Shown: positions 32,495 through 45,705 of the stretch, piece by piece
Layout: every line of letters starts with the position of its first letter
Position numbering within the stretch: position 1 is the first letter of the stretch
From: Chamaecrista fasciculata
Lineage: Eukaryota; Streptophyta; Magnoliopsida; Fabales; Fabaceae
NCBI GenBank assembly: GCA_003254925.1
Contig: QANZ01018178.1
Span: 114,284 to 178,283 of the forward strand
Length of the DNA: 64,000 nucleotides
Direction: 5' to 3'
Notes under the pieces: model-generated
What the model saw: the letters and a program-made list of their open reading frames with translations, nothing else
Databases searched by the model: none
What the model was told of the DNA's origin: nothing
Translations under genes and position numbers: made by a program

Positions 32495-33590
32495 TTCATA
32501 AAACCTTAATATGATATATATAAGATATATATAGGATTAAAAAAGATTACTCAATGTTTAAATAGGATTTGACTTCACCATGATTATTTAAATTTAAAGT
32601 AATTAAATATATTATAATGATTTTTATTGGATATCCACAGAAGATTAGTTTTGGATAAACAGACTTTCTTTTTAATACATTTTATACTTATCTTGTAACT
32701 CAATAAATATTTCTGTTTATCGTGAAGTTTTATAATTATTTGAAAAGATATAGCTGATAAGTATCGATACGAAGAATTTAGGAATTTTAACTTTTTAGGA
32801 TTGGCTTTGTTTTATAAATTTTGCGGATAAAAGAAGTTAGGGAGGATTTGTTTTTTTTTTTTTTTTTNATATTTTATTTTTTATGTTAAAAAAATACAAA
32901 AATAAAATAGTAAATATTAAATATCTCATATACAATAAAAATATTAAAACATGAGAAGTTAAATCATATCTAAATAAGATTTTAAGGCATTTAATTTATC
33001 CTCTTTTTTTGTACTCTAAAATTATAGCCTGTTTGATTTTGTTTTGTAAAACAGTTTTTTTGTTTTGAAAATAAAAAAATAAAAAATCTTATTTGATTAG
33101 GTTGTTTTTTTAATTTGTTCTATAAAACAAAAAAACTAAAAGTAGACCCATTTGAATATTTTGAAACACAAAATGTTTAAATTTATTATAAATATTGAAA
33201 AAATGTTTCATTTGATCCCAAATTATTGAATATGATCATATTTCTCTCTATTAAAGTTTGAATGTGACGAGTTCAAAGTCACATATTGTTCTCAAATAGT
33301 ACTTTCTCTATCTAGTTGAGGTCATTAGCAAACGAGGTCAAATTGAATCTAAAAGTAGACCGCTTGTTTTATGGTCAAATAGGCAAAAATGATCATAACT
33401 CTCTCGTTTCGAGTTCGAATTCGATAAATTCAGAACTATGAGTTATTTTTAACAAGTCCTTTGAACTTGAAATGAGAGGCGAGAGAAATATGACCAAATT
33501 CAATAGTTTGGAATCAAAATGTAATATTTTGTCAATATTTAGGACCCATTTGAATATTTTGAAACACAAAATGAATATTAGGACATATAT
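32495..33590. other. Upstream flank of copy D and dispersed repeats
   Basis: The first about 350 bp align with the other upstream flanks. From 33170 to 33590 there is a member of the 'gagaaatatgaccaaatt' repeat family also found at 8.1, 51.0, 59.4 and 60.2 kb. There is a single N after a T run at 32867. No gene was found. Confidence 0.45.
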
Positions 33591-33604
33591 TTAGGACCAT
33601 GATG

Positions 33605-33850
33605 ACCCTTTCAACATTCTCATTTTCTTTTTTCAACATAAAATTCATTATATTAAAGTACAAAGGCTACACGGATAGGTGGGGATACCCATGACTTAAT
33701 TAAAAAAAAAAGTACAAAGGCCATACATACAATACAAGACAACAAGGCTACTTGATAATCAAATGAGATCAAAGAAAGGTTTGCATGTATGAAACTACCG
33801 TAGCAGTAGTAAAGAGAAACAGAACAAGATAATTTAAAGACTCAGGACCT
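33605..33850. repeat. Duplicated block, partner 59740-59950
   Basis: It shares 'attctcattttctttt', 'gtacaaaggc', 'catcaagata-like' spacer text and 'gaaactaccgtagca' with 59740-59950 in the same order. It marks the left side of the segmental duplication that also contains the PPR genes. Confidence 0.65.
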
Positions 33851-34680
33851 CTTTGGGATAGCTTTAAGTAATGTATTGGAATTTATAGTATTGAGATATT
33901 GAAGAGTTAAGATATTGGAGAGAGTTGATAAAGTGGTTTTTGGTATGTTTTAGAGATATAAGAGAAAAGTAGGGTATGCAATTATTTAAAAGGGTATGTA
34001 ATGAATTAATGATTGTGGTCGGTTGAAAATTGAAATAATTGTATAGGGAATGTAAATTTGTGTAAATTTGTGGTGTTTATGTGTGGACCCCACTGTTGGA
34101 AAAACAAACTTTCTTTTAAGATATTATGCTTGTGCCATAGGATTATCCACAGAATATCTCTCTCAGGATACAACAAAACTCATGGAACTGTTTATTTATA
34201 GAGTATGAAAAGGCACCATTAAACAGACGAATCGGTTTATGTGAAAAGGTACTTCCAACAGATATATTCGTTGCTACAAATAATTAATCCGTTGTTATAT
34301 TTAAAAATAATTAATCTGATTGGAAATTAACTTGAATATATATATATACTAGGGGCTTGGCGTGCCCGTAACGTTTAAATTGATTTAAAATTGAAGATTA
34401 TATTAAATTTTTATATTGATAAAAGAGTAAGTTTGGGACTAATTTGAGAAATTATAAAATATTTAGGACCAATTTGAAATTACCTCATATGGGGAGAGTG
34501 AGTGGGAAAAGAGTAGTGGCATTTTTTATTTTTAATTGTTTTTTGTATTTTTTTAATTCATTTATTTTTTTAAAGAAGTGGGGAGAGTGAGTGGGAGAGA
34601 GTGGGTGATTTTGTTTTTCTTTTTTAATTTTTTAATTCATTATTTTTGACCAACCATAAGGGGTGGAGCCATATAATATA

Positions 34681-34735
34681 GTATAGATATAGATATAGAT
34701 ATAGATATAGATATCACACACACACACTATATATA
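34681..34735. repeat. Compound microsatellite (GATATA)n (CA)n (TA)n
   Basis: 'gatata' is repeated about five times, followed by 'cacacacacacac' and TA repeats, seen directly. Confidence 0.85.
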
Positions 34736-35169
34736 TATAATTAATTTAATAGCATAAATGGATTCTATAATATATATTATGAAGTACTCTTTGAGTTGCC
34801 TAATGTGGGACTTCTTTTCATCTTCATATTACAAACTATCTAACACCCACAAGATGAAAAGTCATTGGAATTGCTTATAAATTTGTATTATTGGAGAATC
34901 TGATAAAGGAGGTTAGAGTAGCTTTATAAACTTATTGGAGAAGGATCAAAATGTAAATAATATGGAGAGAGAAAATTATAAATATAATAAATGAGGGTAA
35001 TTAAAATTACTATTTTATCTAATAGTTTTTTTTTATATTTGTATTAGAATATAGGTAATAATAAATATTTAAGTAAGGAAATGTTTGTAATTAGATAATT
35101 ATTGGAATGAAAATTTTATAAAATCATAGAAATAAAAAATATTATTTTGAAAAAAAAAAAAATATATGA

Positions 35170-35265
35170 CCAAAGTGAAATCTGGCCATGAGATTTTAAC
35201 CTATTTTTCTTATAGTTATTTATGTTAAGATGGAGATGTAAATTTTCTCATGTAAGGACCTGTTT
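35170..35265 (-). repeat. Inverted partner of 59945-60215, empty site of a MITE
   Basis: Read on the minus strand it matches 59945-59993 joined to 60179-60215, including 'acataaataactata' and 'ataggttaaaatctca', but without the 176-bp element found there. Confidence 0.7.
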
Positions 35266-35579
35266 GGCACGCTTTTATGGCACCACTAGCACCTGGTAAC
35301 CAATATGTTATAGAGCTACAATATTTTTTGCCTAATTTTTATACAACAATAACTCTCATTTAGGCTCGACTCGTAGCACTACTGCATTAGGCAGTCTAGA
35401 CTCATTACATTTGAACTTGAAAGGATAGATATATAACCACACTCATTAGTTTGGGACAAAAACGAAACCAAATGACAACATTTAAGACCAATATGGAACT
35501 TTTGTAATATCTAGGACCAAAATGAACTTAAATATATACGTTTTGGACCAATTTGAGCATTCGACCAAATTTGTAATAG

Positions 35580-36794
35580 GGGCCAGACAAACAAAACGCA
35601 GCAGGTTCTGCGTTTTGCACCTTCTTCTTTCTTTCTCCCAATTTCAATGAACGAAAGTCACGAGCTACCAAAAGCAGGAGTCACAGAACACAGCGTCAAT
35701 GAGAATTGAGAGAGCACTGAAGTGTGTGAAAATTTTGTTTTGGAGAGAGTTAGAGACTGATACCGAAAGAAAGGCCAAACATAGCGTTAAGGACTTTGCG
35801 ACAATGAGAATTATTTGAGTTAGAGAAGAAACAAAAAGAAATCAGAGAGTGATGGGCTTTCGAAATTAGAGGGGGAAGAGGCAGATGAAAAAACACTGAA
35901 ATTTAGAAGAGATAGAATGGGAGAGCCGAGGGAAGAGAATCATAAGGTGAACATACCCTTTTCTTTCATTCTCTTGTTTAATCAAATGTTACATGATAAA
36001 TGGGACCGAATATATAATTTTTTTTTTTCTTGCCAATATGTTCTCATGTTCAGATTATACAATTGATAGTTTTTGTTATTATCAGTGAAAGAGGATGGTG
36101 ATTTTTCAGCTCACACTTTCTTGTTTAAGTGAATGCACACAAACTGCTTGATAAAATGCCTCAATGAAATTAAAAGTTGGAATATAAATTTTTCCTTTTG
36201 GTATGTAGTTTACCCTTCCCTCTTGGATCATTTTCCAAGTTTTGATATTGAATGCATGCATAGTGTTGTTTGAGATTGATTAATTTTAATTACTATAGAT
36301 ATGGGAAAGTAAGGTGAATGCTTTCAACCCATTCTTGGTGACTCAAAGTTGGCTTTTCATGAGCATAGGTTCAAGTTCATATGGCTACAGTTTATGAAGT
36401 CCTTCCAGTCATATTTTGATGCTCTAAAATCTTCTTGTGGAAGCTTTAATTTTCTGCTTTGAGCCTCACATCTCAATCCCGTTTTGAGCAGTTCTGGGTG
36501 CTTTAAGGTGTTCTTGTTCTAAGAATATGTTTGATTGCCTTATCGTTAGAGTTTTCTTTGGGTATTTTGGAGCACTATAAAGCATGCTTAAATTTGACTA
36601 AAAGTCTAAAACTTGACGATGTCTCTTGCATTTTGGTATTTAAATGTTGTCTTAGATTTTATATTTTTTTTGGATCCATTGTTTGGTTAATATGTTTTAG
36701 ACATTTTTAGGTATTTTAAAGTGTCTTAAATTTTTGGTTAATCTTTAAGGGTATTGAAGACACTAATGCTTAAATTGTATATATTGACAGAAAT
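35580..36794 (+). promoter_or_regulatory. Putative promoter, leader exon and leader intron of the PPR gene
   Basis: The 35640-35946 stretch is GA-rich and leader-like, ending at a donor-like CATAAG|GTGAAC (35946/35947). A T-rich stretch follows to an acceptor-like ATTGACAG|AAATATG (36790/36791). The whole 35546-36569 interval is missing from the second PPR copy. The transcript structure is inferred from splice motifs only. Confidence 0.4.
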
Positions 36795-36866
36795 ATGACT
36801 CCCTACAAAGTTGAAACAAGTCATCAAGATAAAGTTCATGAGGCCAATTCCAATGGGTCTGCAGAG
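36795..36866 (+). other. SEC13-derived mini-exon in frame with the PPR ORF
   Basis: The 24-codon stretch starts MTPYKVETSHQDKVHE and matches the SEC13 start MPPQKVETGHQDTVHD at 11 of 16 residues, with about 81% nucleotide identity over 48 nt. Similarity includes the preceding 'gacagaaa' acceptor context. It ends GCAGAG|GTTACC, a plausible donor. An acceptor TTTTTTGTAG ends at 37010, and joining 36866 to 37011 keeps the PPR frame open. The same piece is present at 61080 in the broken PPR copy. Confidence 0.55.
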
Positions 36867-37100
36867 GTTACCTTATTTTTCTCTGTTTATTTTGCTGGTT
36901 CTGCTTTCTTTAATCATCGGTTTTCTTGTATTCTTTTCCACTCTCCATTTCTTTTTTCTTGATATAGAAGAGTGAAGTTTTACAGTATTTTTTGTGACAC
37001 TTTTTTGTAGACATTGAGAATTGTTATTTGTTGGTATGTACTATTGATGCGTCCATTCCTTGTCTTTTCTGTCTTGCTTGATGTATTGTGGTTAAGAAGA

Positions 37101-39487
37101 ATGCTTCGGTGCCTCCCGACCTTCAAAAGACCTTTTTCTACATATTATGGACTTCTCTCTAAGTTTGATTATTGCAATTCAATTGATCACATCAAGCAAG
37201 TACATTCTCAACTAATCACCACTGGCCTAATCTTGCATCCTGTTCCAACCAATAAGCTTCTCAAACTACTCTCACTCTCAAGCTTTGGTTCTTTGCATTA
37301 TGCTCATCAAGTGTTTGAAAAAATTCCTCATCCAGACTTGTTCATTTACAACACCATGATAAAAGCTTATGCTCTCTCCCCTACTTCTTATAAATCTCTC
37401 GTGATATTCCGTTCAATGACCCTTTTGCCCAATCAGTATACTTTTGTGTTTTCTTTTGATGCATGTGGAAAAGGGTTGGGGATCCTAGAAGGGGAGCAAG
37501 TTCGTGTTCATGCCATAAAACTTGGCTTCGACAGCAACTTGTTTGTTACTAATGCCTTGATTGGGATGTATGGAAAGTGGGGTTTAGTAGAGGAGGGAAG
37601 AAAGGTTTTTGATTGGGCTGTAATTAGGGATATGTATTCCTGGAACTCCATGATTGCAGTGTATGTTGGATCTGGCAAAATGGGTCAAGCCCAGGAATTT
37701 TTCAACAAAATGCAAGAGCCAGATGTTGTATCATGGAGTACTATCATAGCTGGTTATGTTCAGGTATGTGGTGCTGTAAATCAAAGACTTGTAATTTAGT
37801 AGAGGCTAAAATATTGAAAACCCCTCTAAACTTTGGTCATTGTACAAGTAACTACCTGAACCTTGAAAAGTGATAGAAACCCCATGAACTTTCAGTTTTG
37901 TGCAAAAAATCCCTTTTGTTAAATTTTCATTGAAAAAATCATCAATTTTTTTAAAGTATTAATTATTTTTGGCTTTTTTTTCTACTATTGATTACAATGA
38001 TGGTTAATTTTTAGTTTGGATCAAAGTAAAATGCAACAATTGTCATAAAATTACAAAGAAACTTGATTTTTTAAATAAAAATCTTTACAAAAGGGTTATT
38101 TGCACAAAATCGAAAGTTCAGGGGGTCTTTTGTCATTTTTCAAGATTTTTTTGCACAGTAACTAAAGTTCAAGTTGGTTTTTTGCATTTTAGATTTAAAA
38201 AAACTCTGTTGTTAAAGTAGCATAATTTGCTTCAAAATAAATGTTTAACTGATGTTTTATTCTAAAGTTACTTCTGAATTATTGTAGGGTGGTTCATACA
38301 TGGAGGGATTGGATATCTTCCACAAGTTGTTGCAAGCAGGTGTTACACCAAATCAATACACTCTGGTAAGTGCTCTTGCAGCTTGTTCAAATTTAGTAGC
38401 CTTGGATCAGGGAAAGTGGATCCATGTTTTCATTAAAAGGGGTAAGATTAAGATGAATGAACGGCTGCTTGCTGGCCTTGTTGACATGTATGCAAAATGT
38501 GGAGAGATCGAATTTGCATCCAGAGTTTTCCATGAGCATGACGGAGTGAAGCGTAAAGTTTGGCCCTGGAATGCCATGATTGGTGGGTTTGCAATGCATG
38601 GAAAGCCTAATGAGGCTATAGGAATTTTTGAACAAATGAAGATCGAAAATGTTGCTCCCAATAAAGTCACATTTGTTGCCTTATTAAACGCTTGCAGCCA
38701 TGGCTACATGGTTGAGGAGGGAAAACTCTATTTCAGGTCGATGATCAGCGAATATGGGATTAACCCAGAAATCGAGCATTATGGTTGTATGATAGATCTA
38801 CTGGGTAGGGCTGGCCAATTGAAGGAAGCTGAAGACGTGGTTTCAAGTATGCCCATGACTCCAGATGTTGCAATTTGGGGGGCACTACTTAATGCTTGTA
38901 GAATCCATAGAGACATGGTTCGAGCAAATAGGATAGGAAAAATAATTAAGGAATTGGACCCTGGTAATATTGGTTGTCAAATTCTGTTGGCTAATATCTA
39001 TTCCACATCTGGAAGATGGAATGAAGCAAGAATGTTGAGAGAGAAGGACGAAGAAAGCCGGAGCAGTAAGAAAATCCCTGGATGCAGCTCAATCGAGCTG
39101 AAGGGCGTATTCTATCAATTCCTTGTTGGAGACAGATCCCACCCTCAAACCACAGAACTTTATTCATTTTTGGATGAGATGACAACCAAGTTGAGGAATG
39201 CTGGGTATGTTCCAGAATTTGGAGAACTTTTGCTTGATATTGATGATGAGGAAGATAAAGAGACAGCTCTGTCAATACACAGTGAGAAGTTGGCTATTGC
39301 TTTTGGGTTGATGAACACAGAACCCGGAACACCAATTCGCATCGTGAAGAATTTAAGAGTTTGTGGGGATTGCCATCAAGCAACAAAGTTCATATCCAAG
39401 GTTTACAATATAGTCATTATAGTTAGAGATAGGACAAGGTATCACCACTTTAAGGATGGAAACTGTTCTTGTAAAGATTATTGGTAG
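37101..39487 (+). CDS. DYW-class pentatricopeptide-repeat protein, two exons
   Basis: The exons are 37101-37763 and 38288-39487, with donor TTCAG|GTATGT and acceptor ATTGTAG|GGTGG, giving 620 residues. The N-terminus MLRCLPTFKRPFSTYYG is basic and lacks acids, fitting an organelle transit peptide. PLS-type PPR repeats run from about residue 30 to 440 (for example DLFIYNTMIKAYAL, DVVSWSTIIAGYVQ, KVWPWNAMIGGFAMHG). E/E+ motifs and a complete DYW deaminase-like domain follow: HSE at about 552-554, CGDCH at 580-584, HH at 607-608, CSC at 614-616 and the terminal DYW. In the family these proteins bind organelle RNA and edit specific C to U. The intron holds an old TIR repeat. ATG 37047 is an alternative start, and a SEC13-like upstream exon could extend the protein further. 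Confidence 0.92.
37805..38210. repeat. TIR-type repeat inside the PPR intron
   Basis: Inverted phrases 'ccctgaactttcagttttgt' (variant) and 'cgaaagttcaggggg' flank an AT-rich core. The same repeat is in the intron of the second copy (about 61985-62370), so its insertion predates the gene duplication. Confidence 0.6.
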
Positions 39488-40092
39488 AGTTAATGAGTTG
39501 CATAGGGAAGCTTCTATATGAAGATGGTGCAAACTGAGTGATTGGATGGGATAGATAGGCCATATTCAGCATAAGCGTCTGGAAAAGCTTAGTGGTAAGA
39601 TAACAAAAGGTTAGGTATGAAAGGGAAATTATTGATTTTTTTTTTTCTTTTGGCGAGAAAATTATTGAATTTTTGCAGCAATGAATATTAGATCTAGTGA
39701 TGAAAGAAGTTGAATGATTGACATTGCANAAACAAAAATAACACAAAGTTACTTCAAATGGTCAAATTTATTTTTAAATGATAAATATTGTGGGTCTGTA
39801 AGATTTGCATGTTTCATTTGTATTCCTTTCTTTAACTAACGGTATCATATAAATTTCTGACATGCTAGGAGTCAGATTCCAAGTGCTTTCTCATAGTAAC
39901 AAGTTATGGGGTAAAATTTATCCTTTTTTTATGTTCAACACTTTAACCAAAGTACATAATCACCCATCTCCACTACAAATTCATTATAAACAAACAGGCC
40001 TCACAAAGTTCTTATTGGATCATTCTATATATATATATATATATATATGCAACCGAAGAGCACTTATTCATTTTTTAGGATACAGAGGTGCT
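39488..40092. other. Convergent spacer between PPR and aldehyde oxidase
   Basis: The first about 190 bp are the PPR 3' flank, shared with 63658-63845. It contains one N at 39729 and a (TA)n run at 40026-40048. No gene was found. Confidence 0.5.
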
Positions 40093-41944
40093 TTATACTT
40101 TGGTCATTTTCCATTTCAAGTATGCTTCCACAATGTCCAGTCCACAGAATTCCTTTACCACAGGCATGGTTGCAGGGACCTCCAATTGGAATGTTGAATT
40201 AACTCCATCTGATTTCTTCCATGAAACTAGTTGTTTTCTTGCTTCTGTCACAGCAGCCCGTGTTGCGCAGTGAACCGACGCTGCTAGAAGTAACGGTGGC
40301 TCACCCGAAGCTGCACAAACAAAATTTGAAGTGAGTATTTCTTTGACTTTCTTTCTGCAGGTTAAAGAAATGTTAAGATTGGAAAAACTTAGAGGATCAA
40401 GGAAAACACCACAGTTCCACTCTTGTACCATGCTTTACTTGATATTTATTAACTCAGGTAAATATGACTAAAAAATGCAGCTTGAAAAGATAAATAGAGA
40501 TCCTATGTTCTGAATAAAATTAGAGAGTATTTAAGAGAAAACTTATAGTATTTGATTATTCTTATTAATGCTTATTCTGGTAACAGTTTTACTTATTTAC
40601 TGAACTGATGAGAAAAGGATGTTGCCTTTTTTTATTCTTCTTTTTCCTTTTTAACCCAGTATGTCTTATTACATATGTCCTTAACACATAAAATCAACAA
40701 GTTTTCATTCATAAAAGAAGCTTAAAGCCTTAAACAGACATTAATGTCCTCTAATGAAACAAATTGAAAGGTATAGGTTTTCATACAGATTCAATATTAT
40801 TCTGCTTAATCAGTGACATGCATTTATGTGTGGAGAAACAAATAAATTGAAATAAAATCAAAGAAAAGAACTGTGAGAACTAATTAATAGAATATACCCT
40901 TTGAAGAGAGAACACGATGCTGGTGATGCCCACTGTTGACAATTTCAACATTGAACTTTTTAGGTATAGTGTCAATTGTAGGGATTTTATAGTTCCATGT
41001 TCCATCTGCCAAAACTAATCCTTCGGGATTTGTTTCATATTCTTCAAGCATGAAAAACCCCCAACCCCTGCACAAATGCTCCTTCAATCTGCAAGAAACA
41101 AAAGGACTATGTAACATAATGTTTTTGATAAATAGATTATGAGAATGGAAATGATCAACCTAATAAAAAATACGGTTCAATTATTAGTTCGGTTACATGA
41201 TGTTATTTATTGTTTTGACATTTCAATTTTTTTTTTTTGTCAAATTGGTCATTTAGCTTCAAATTATATCGTGTATCCTAAGCCATGTACTCTTAATAGA
41301 AATCACTAGTGGTGCAGCTTCTGTTAACTTATTAAATGAACATGACAGTATAAGAGATGTATGAAGACTAGTTTGGCACAAAGAAAAAATATGGGACCAA
41401 ATTAAAAGGAACTTAAGGAAGCAAATAGTAATTATTTTCTTTAAAAAAAAAATCAAAAAGAAGAAGCAGGACATTCAACACTATGATTGAACTTATGTAC
41501 TAAATAGACATATAAACCAGCCAACCTGTCCTAAATCCACAGCAGGATTGAGACTCTTTCCACAGTCATAAATAATATCAGTTTGTAGAACTGTGTATTC
41601 TCCTGTCAGAAGATCAATTTCCACCTGTGAAACATATTTTAACAATTAGCTTAGCGTTGCTGATTATTCTATTCCATAATATAGCATGTATAACAATATG
41701 CTAATATTCAAGGAAAGCAAATTTTTTTAGATTAGTTTCAGAGGATGCCACTTTGATTTGTGATAGACCTACCTCACTCACTGCAACACCGTAATTGATG
41801 TAACCGCAGGTAGCAGTGTCAGGGTAATAAAATGAAGCTGCTGATAAGTTCACAACTTGCAAGTGTGCCTGCACATGGAGATATTATTGTTGATATAATG
41901 ATTCTTCTTGGTGAAAGAGGAAAATTAAAAAAAAAAAAAAAACA

Positions 41945-42265
41945 GCTAAATTGCACTAAGACCCCCTAAGTTTTAGGCTAGGGGCAGAAAACACCTTTAA
42001 GTTTTAAAACTTGACAGACAGACTCCTTGAACTTTCAACTTTGCTCATTTAATCCTATAAATAACCTCATTTTTTTAACAAACTCAAGGCTCTTAACTGA
42101 ATAAAGTTGAAAGTTCAAGGAGTTTATTTGTCAAGTTTTAAAACTCAGGGGTACTAAGTGAGCACAGTTGAAAACTCAACGAGTTTGTCTATTAAGTTTT
42201 AAAACTCATGTGTGTTTTCTATCTCTGATTTAAAACTCAAGGTCTCAGTGCAATTTAGCTTAAAA
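41945..42265. repeat. TIR-type repeat in AO intron 6
   Basis: The ends AGCTAAATTGCACTAAGACC and the complement of AGCTAAATTGCACTGAGACC form clear inverted repeats, with reiterated 'aagttttaaaactt' modules inside. The TSD is not clear because the left flank is poly-A. Confidence 0.7.
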
Positions 42266-45200
42266 CAAATGAGTAATGACATTCCAATTTTATCATAATC
42301 TACCTGAGAAATAAGTGTTTCCCAATTCACAGAACCCCTTTCCTGTTTCAGCTTTTCCATGAGAGGCATTAATCTCTCAACCAAGACATTGCAACTAAGC
42401 CTGACTGCTTCACAACTTGACTCTGATGTAGTACTACCACCAGTCATTCCCCCCTTGAATCATGCTCAAGGTGTCAGATTGTACAACAAGTATTTTATCC
42501 AAAAGATTGTCGGACCCCTCACATCGGACCACACTTAGAGCAAATGCAGCCATTTGTTTTGCCTTGGTCCAAAGACCCTGACCCAATTCAATGCCTGCAA
42601 CTTCAACCACTATAGACCCATCACTTAAAATACTTGTTTTTCCTAGTGATGGTCTAATAGTCTGTTCGTACATAACAGGTAAGCGAGATATACCCCTTTT
42701 TCTCCAAATGTTAATCCTATTGAACTCTTTCACCTTTTCACACCTCTGCTCATAGCTTGCAGAAATAGCTAACTTATTCCATAAGTAAGGAAGGGTATAG
42801 TCATGAGATTCACCTGAATAACCCTTATAGAAAGTGCAAAGACTGTCATATGTATGGAAATTAATGTTTCTGACCAAATCTACATCTAATAAAAGTGTAG
42901 ATGCCACATGTTCTACAACGCATTCGGCGATAAATGATCCCTAAAGATCCCCTGGGGCTCGCATTGCAGATCTACTAAGAAGATTAGTTTTGCATACCTT
43001 TACATCAAAAGATAGAACACCCCAATCATATTTTTTTAGTGCTCCAACAGTGGCAATTGGCAATAAACAAGATACATCCTCATCTATCCCTGCATCTATC
43101 AATATCTTAAGTTCCAAGGCAGTAATCTTTCCATTCCTCTTAAATCCAACATTGTAAGATATCTTCATAGGATGCCTTCCTCTAGCCATTATCATATCTG
43201 TCTTACGGTTCATATATATCCTGACTGGGCGGCGCAATTTATGTGTTGCAAGTGCACATGCTATAGCAACCTGAAAGATCTAAGTGTAAGTACTGACCCA
43301 TACTACTTATCCTAAACACTACAAATATAATATCCAATTTTTAGTGCTAAACTACTCAGTTTTTTTTTATTGTTATAACAATAGAGTTGCTAATATAAGG
43401 TACAAATGTTTTGAAATATGAAACCAATTTACAAGACAATAGAATCTATTATTGCTTATACCAAACTGATATTTCAGCATGGATAACACCATTTTTGTTA
43501 CAAGCAACTGTTCGTAGTTGATTAGAATAACAAAAGTGCTCAAACATGACAGGTCTAATATGGTAATATTATCTTGCTTCAACGAAAATCAGATATCATG
43601 CATCTAAAATCTTTCAGAAATTCTAGGGCAGTTCTTGAAAGAAAATTGCAGAAATCAATCTTTATCCCCATTGCCCTTATGGCTTTTGTATTATCATGCA
43701 ATTCCTTTCGTTTCTTACATTCATTGCTTGCTTTTCAAGACTGAGCAATTTATACTACTTCAAATGTATGATCATTTTGAGCATATATATGAGGACTGAA
43801 TAAAATGTGATAAGATTATAAAAAGAATTGAAATACAGAACTAGAGACTTACAGGAAAGGATTTTGAATACTTTCCACCAAATCCCCCTCCAATCCTTCT
43901 TGTGATTACACGAATATTATGCTCAGGAATATTTAAGCATCTTGCTATAGTGCTATGTAGTTGCCCTGGGTCTTGACATGAAGTGTAAACCACTAGGCAA
44001 TTGTCTTCATCTGGTATGGCAAGTGTAGTTTGTGTCTCCATGTAGAAATAGTATTGAGACCCAAGTTTTATCTGAATTTCACATTATTTGATACAAATAT
44101 AAGACATGTCAAAAGATCCAAGGTATAGACAACAAATATAGATTTTGAAAGAGAAAAGACACTGATAGATGGTAGTATGGTACGAAATATGCTTGATGAT
44201 GTATATAACTATTTCAAAGACAAAATTTAGGTATAGTTGCAAGGTAATATCACTATCAAGCAATGCTTTAAAGATCCAGCCGGTGAGTGAACCGAAAAAA
44301 CTTTTGGATCACGACTTGATTGGTTCAATTGGTCATCGGATCAGCGGTTGAACCGAATGACGTCAAAAATATACAATTATTTTAAATACAAATATCTATC
44401 ATTAATAAAATATGACTATAAAAACTCTATAACAATAATACATACTTATAAATCTACAATTTTATTGTTCAACACAAACAAAATATACAAAGTCACAACA
44501 TGAATAATTGTAATTAGGTTTAAAAACGTGAAAAAGATGAGTTTATACTTTGTTTTAATAAATTTACAACATTTTATATTGTGTTTCATACTATTATTTT
44601 GCATTAGGCCACCAAACTAACGAAAAAAAAGGCTACAAAATATTTTTTAATAAAACAATCTGTGATCCGGCCGATTTTCTATAAACCACTTCGTGTCATG
44701 GTTCAATCTAGACTAACTCGGATCAAGACAGTTCTGAAGAATTCAAAATGGGTCAACTTCCTAAAAAGTCTAATGGTTTAAACAAAGTCACCTTTTCTCT
44801 TGGGTCGCAGTTTGATCTTCTGGTCCAGTTTGATTTTCATAATATTGCTATCAATTTTGTAAAATAAGCGCATGACATTTTATTATTTTTTATAGTTTGC
44901 ACCGCATATTCAAAAAAATATTTCACACGCATATGTTTAATAGAGAACTTTAACAAACACCTAAGAAACTTATAAGTATATTCCTGATTTCATTTTTCAT
45001 TATCCCAAAATTAAAAATAAGGATCCTATCAAAAACAAAGGCAAAGGGCGTTAGGAGAGGGAATAAATATAGAAGAGGGGAAACTAATGTATTCCATGTA
45101 CCTCAGTAGACATAATCTTTCGATCTGCTTTAGCCATTCCTTCTGATATGTCACCAACTTGTCGTAGATAAGCCATAGTAGGAAATTCAAAAAGACTTGA

Positions 45201-45369
45201 TCTTTCAACTGCCTCTTCCACAGAAAGAATAGGAGGTTCAAGATTTTCAAAATCATACTCAACAATTGCAGAGCTTGCGGCCATATCTGCAAGTTTTTGA
45301 CTATCTGCAACCTAAAGAAATTCATCTGCTGACTAAGTGGGAGGAGCATCATGTAGTGTAAAAAAAAAA

Positions 45370-45705
45370 AGGCCGAAGTGCACTTTTGGTCTCATATTTT
45401 TTTTTGCTCAGATCTCAATTTGATCATGTACCTTTCTTTGTTGCACTTTTAGTCCCATATCTTTTGACCAAGTGCAGAATTGGTCTCATATATTTTTTTG
45501 TTGCAAATTTGGTGTCATATCTTTGTAAAAAGTTTCACGGCTAGTTCCACAATGTAAAATTTTTTGCAAAGTTATAGGACTAATTTTTTAATCTGACCAA
45601 AAGATATGGGACCAAAAGTGGTACAAAAAATATATGAGATCAAAATGAGTCCTAAGCAAAAGATATGAGACTGAAGTACACTGTTACCAAAGAAAAATGA
45701 CTCAT
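45370..45705. repeat. Mutator-type MITE relative in AO intron 3
   Basis: 'gtgcacttttggtctcatat' at the left is inverted to 'atatgagactgaagtacact' at the right, with internal 'ttgcacttttagtcccatat'. It is the same family as the elements at 49100 and 52971. No exact TSD was found. Confidence 0.6.

Noticed and set aside
34092..34262. Possible short solo LTR (TGTTGGAA...TTCCAACA)
   Set aside because: The ends are inverted as expected for an LTR, but flanks do not give a 5-bp duplication and the length is only about 170 bp.
37014..37100. Longer PPR start upstream of 37101
   Set aside because: The frame continues upstream but begins at TTG; ATG 37101 gives a transit-peptide-like N-terminus. ATG 37047 and the spliced SEC13-like start remain alternatives.
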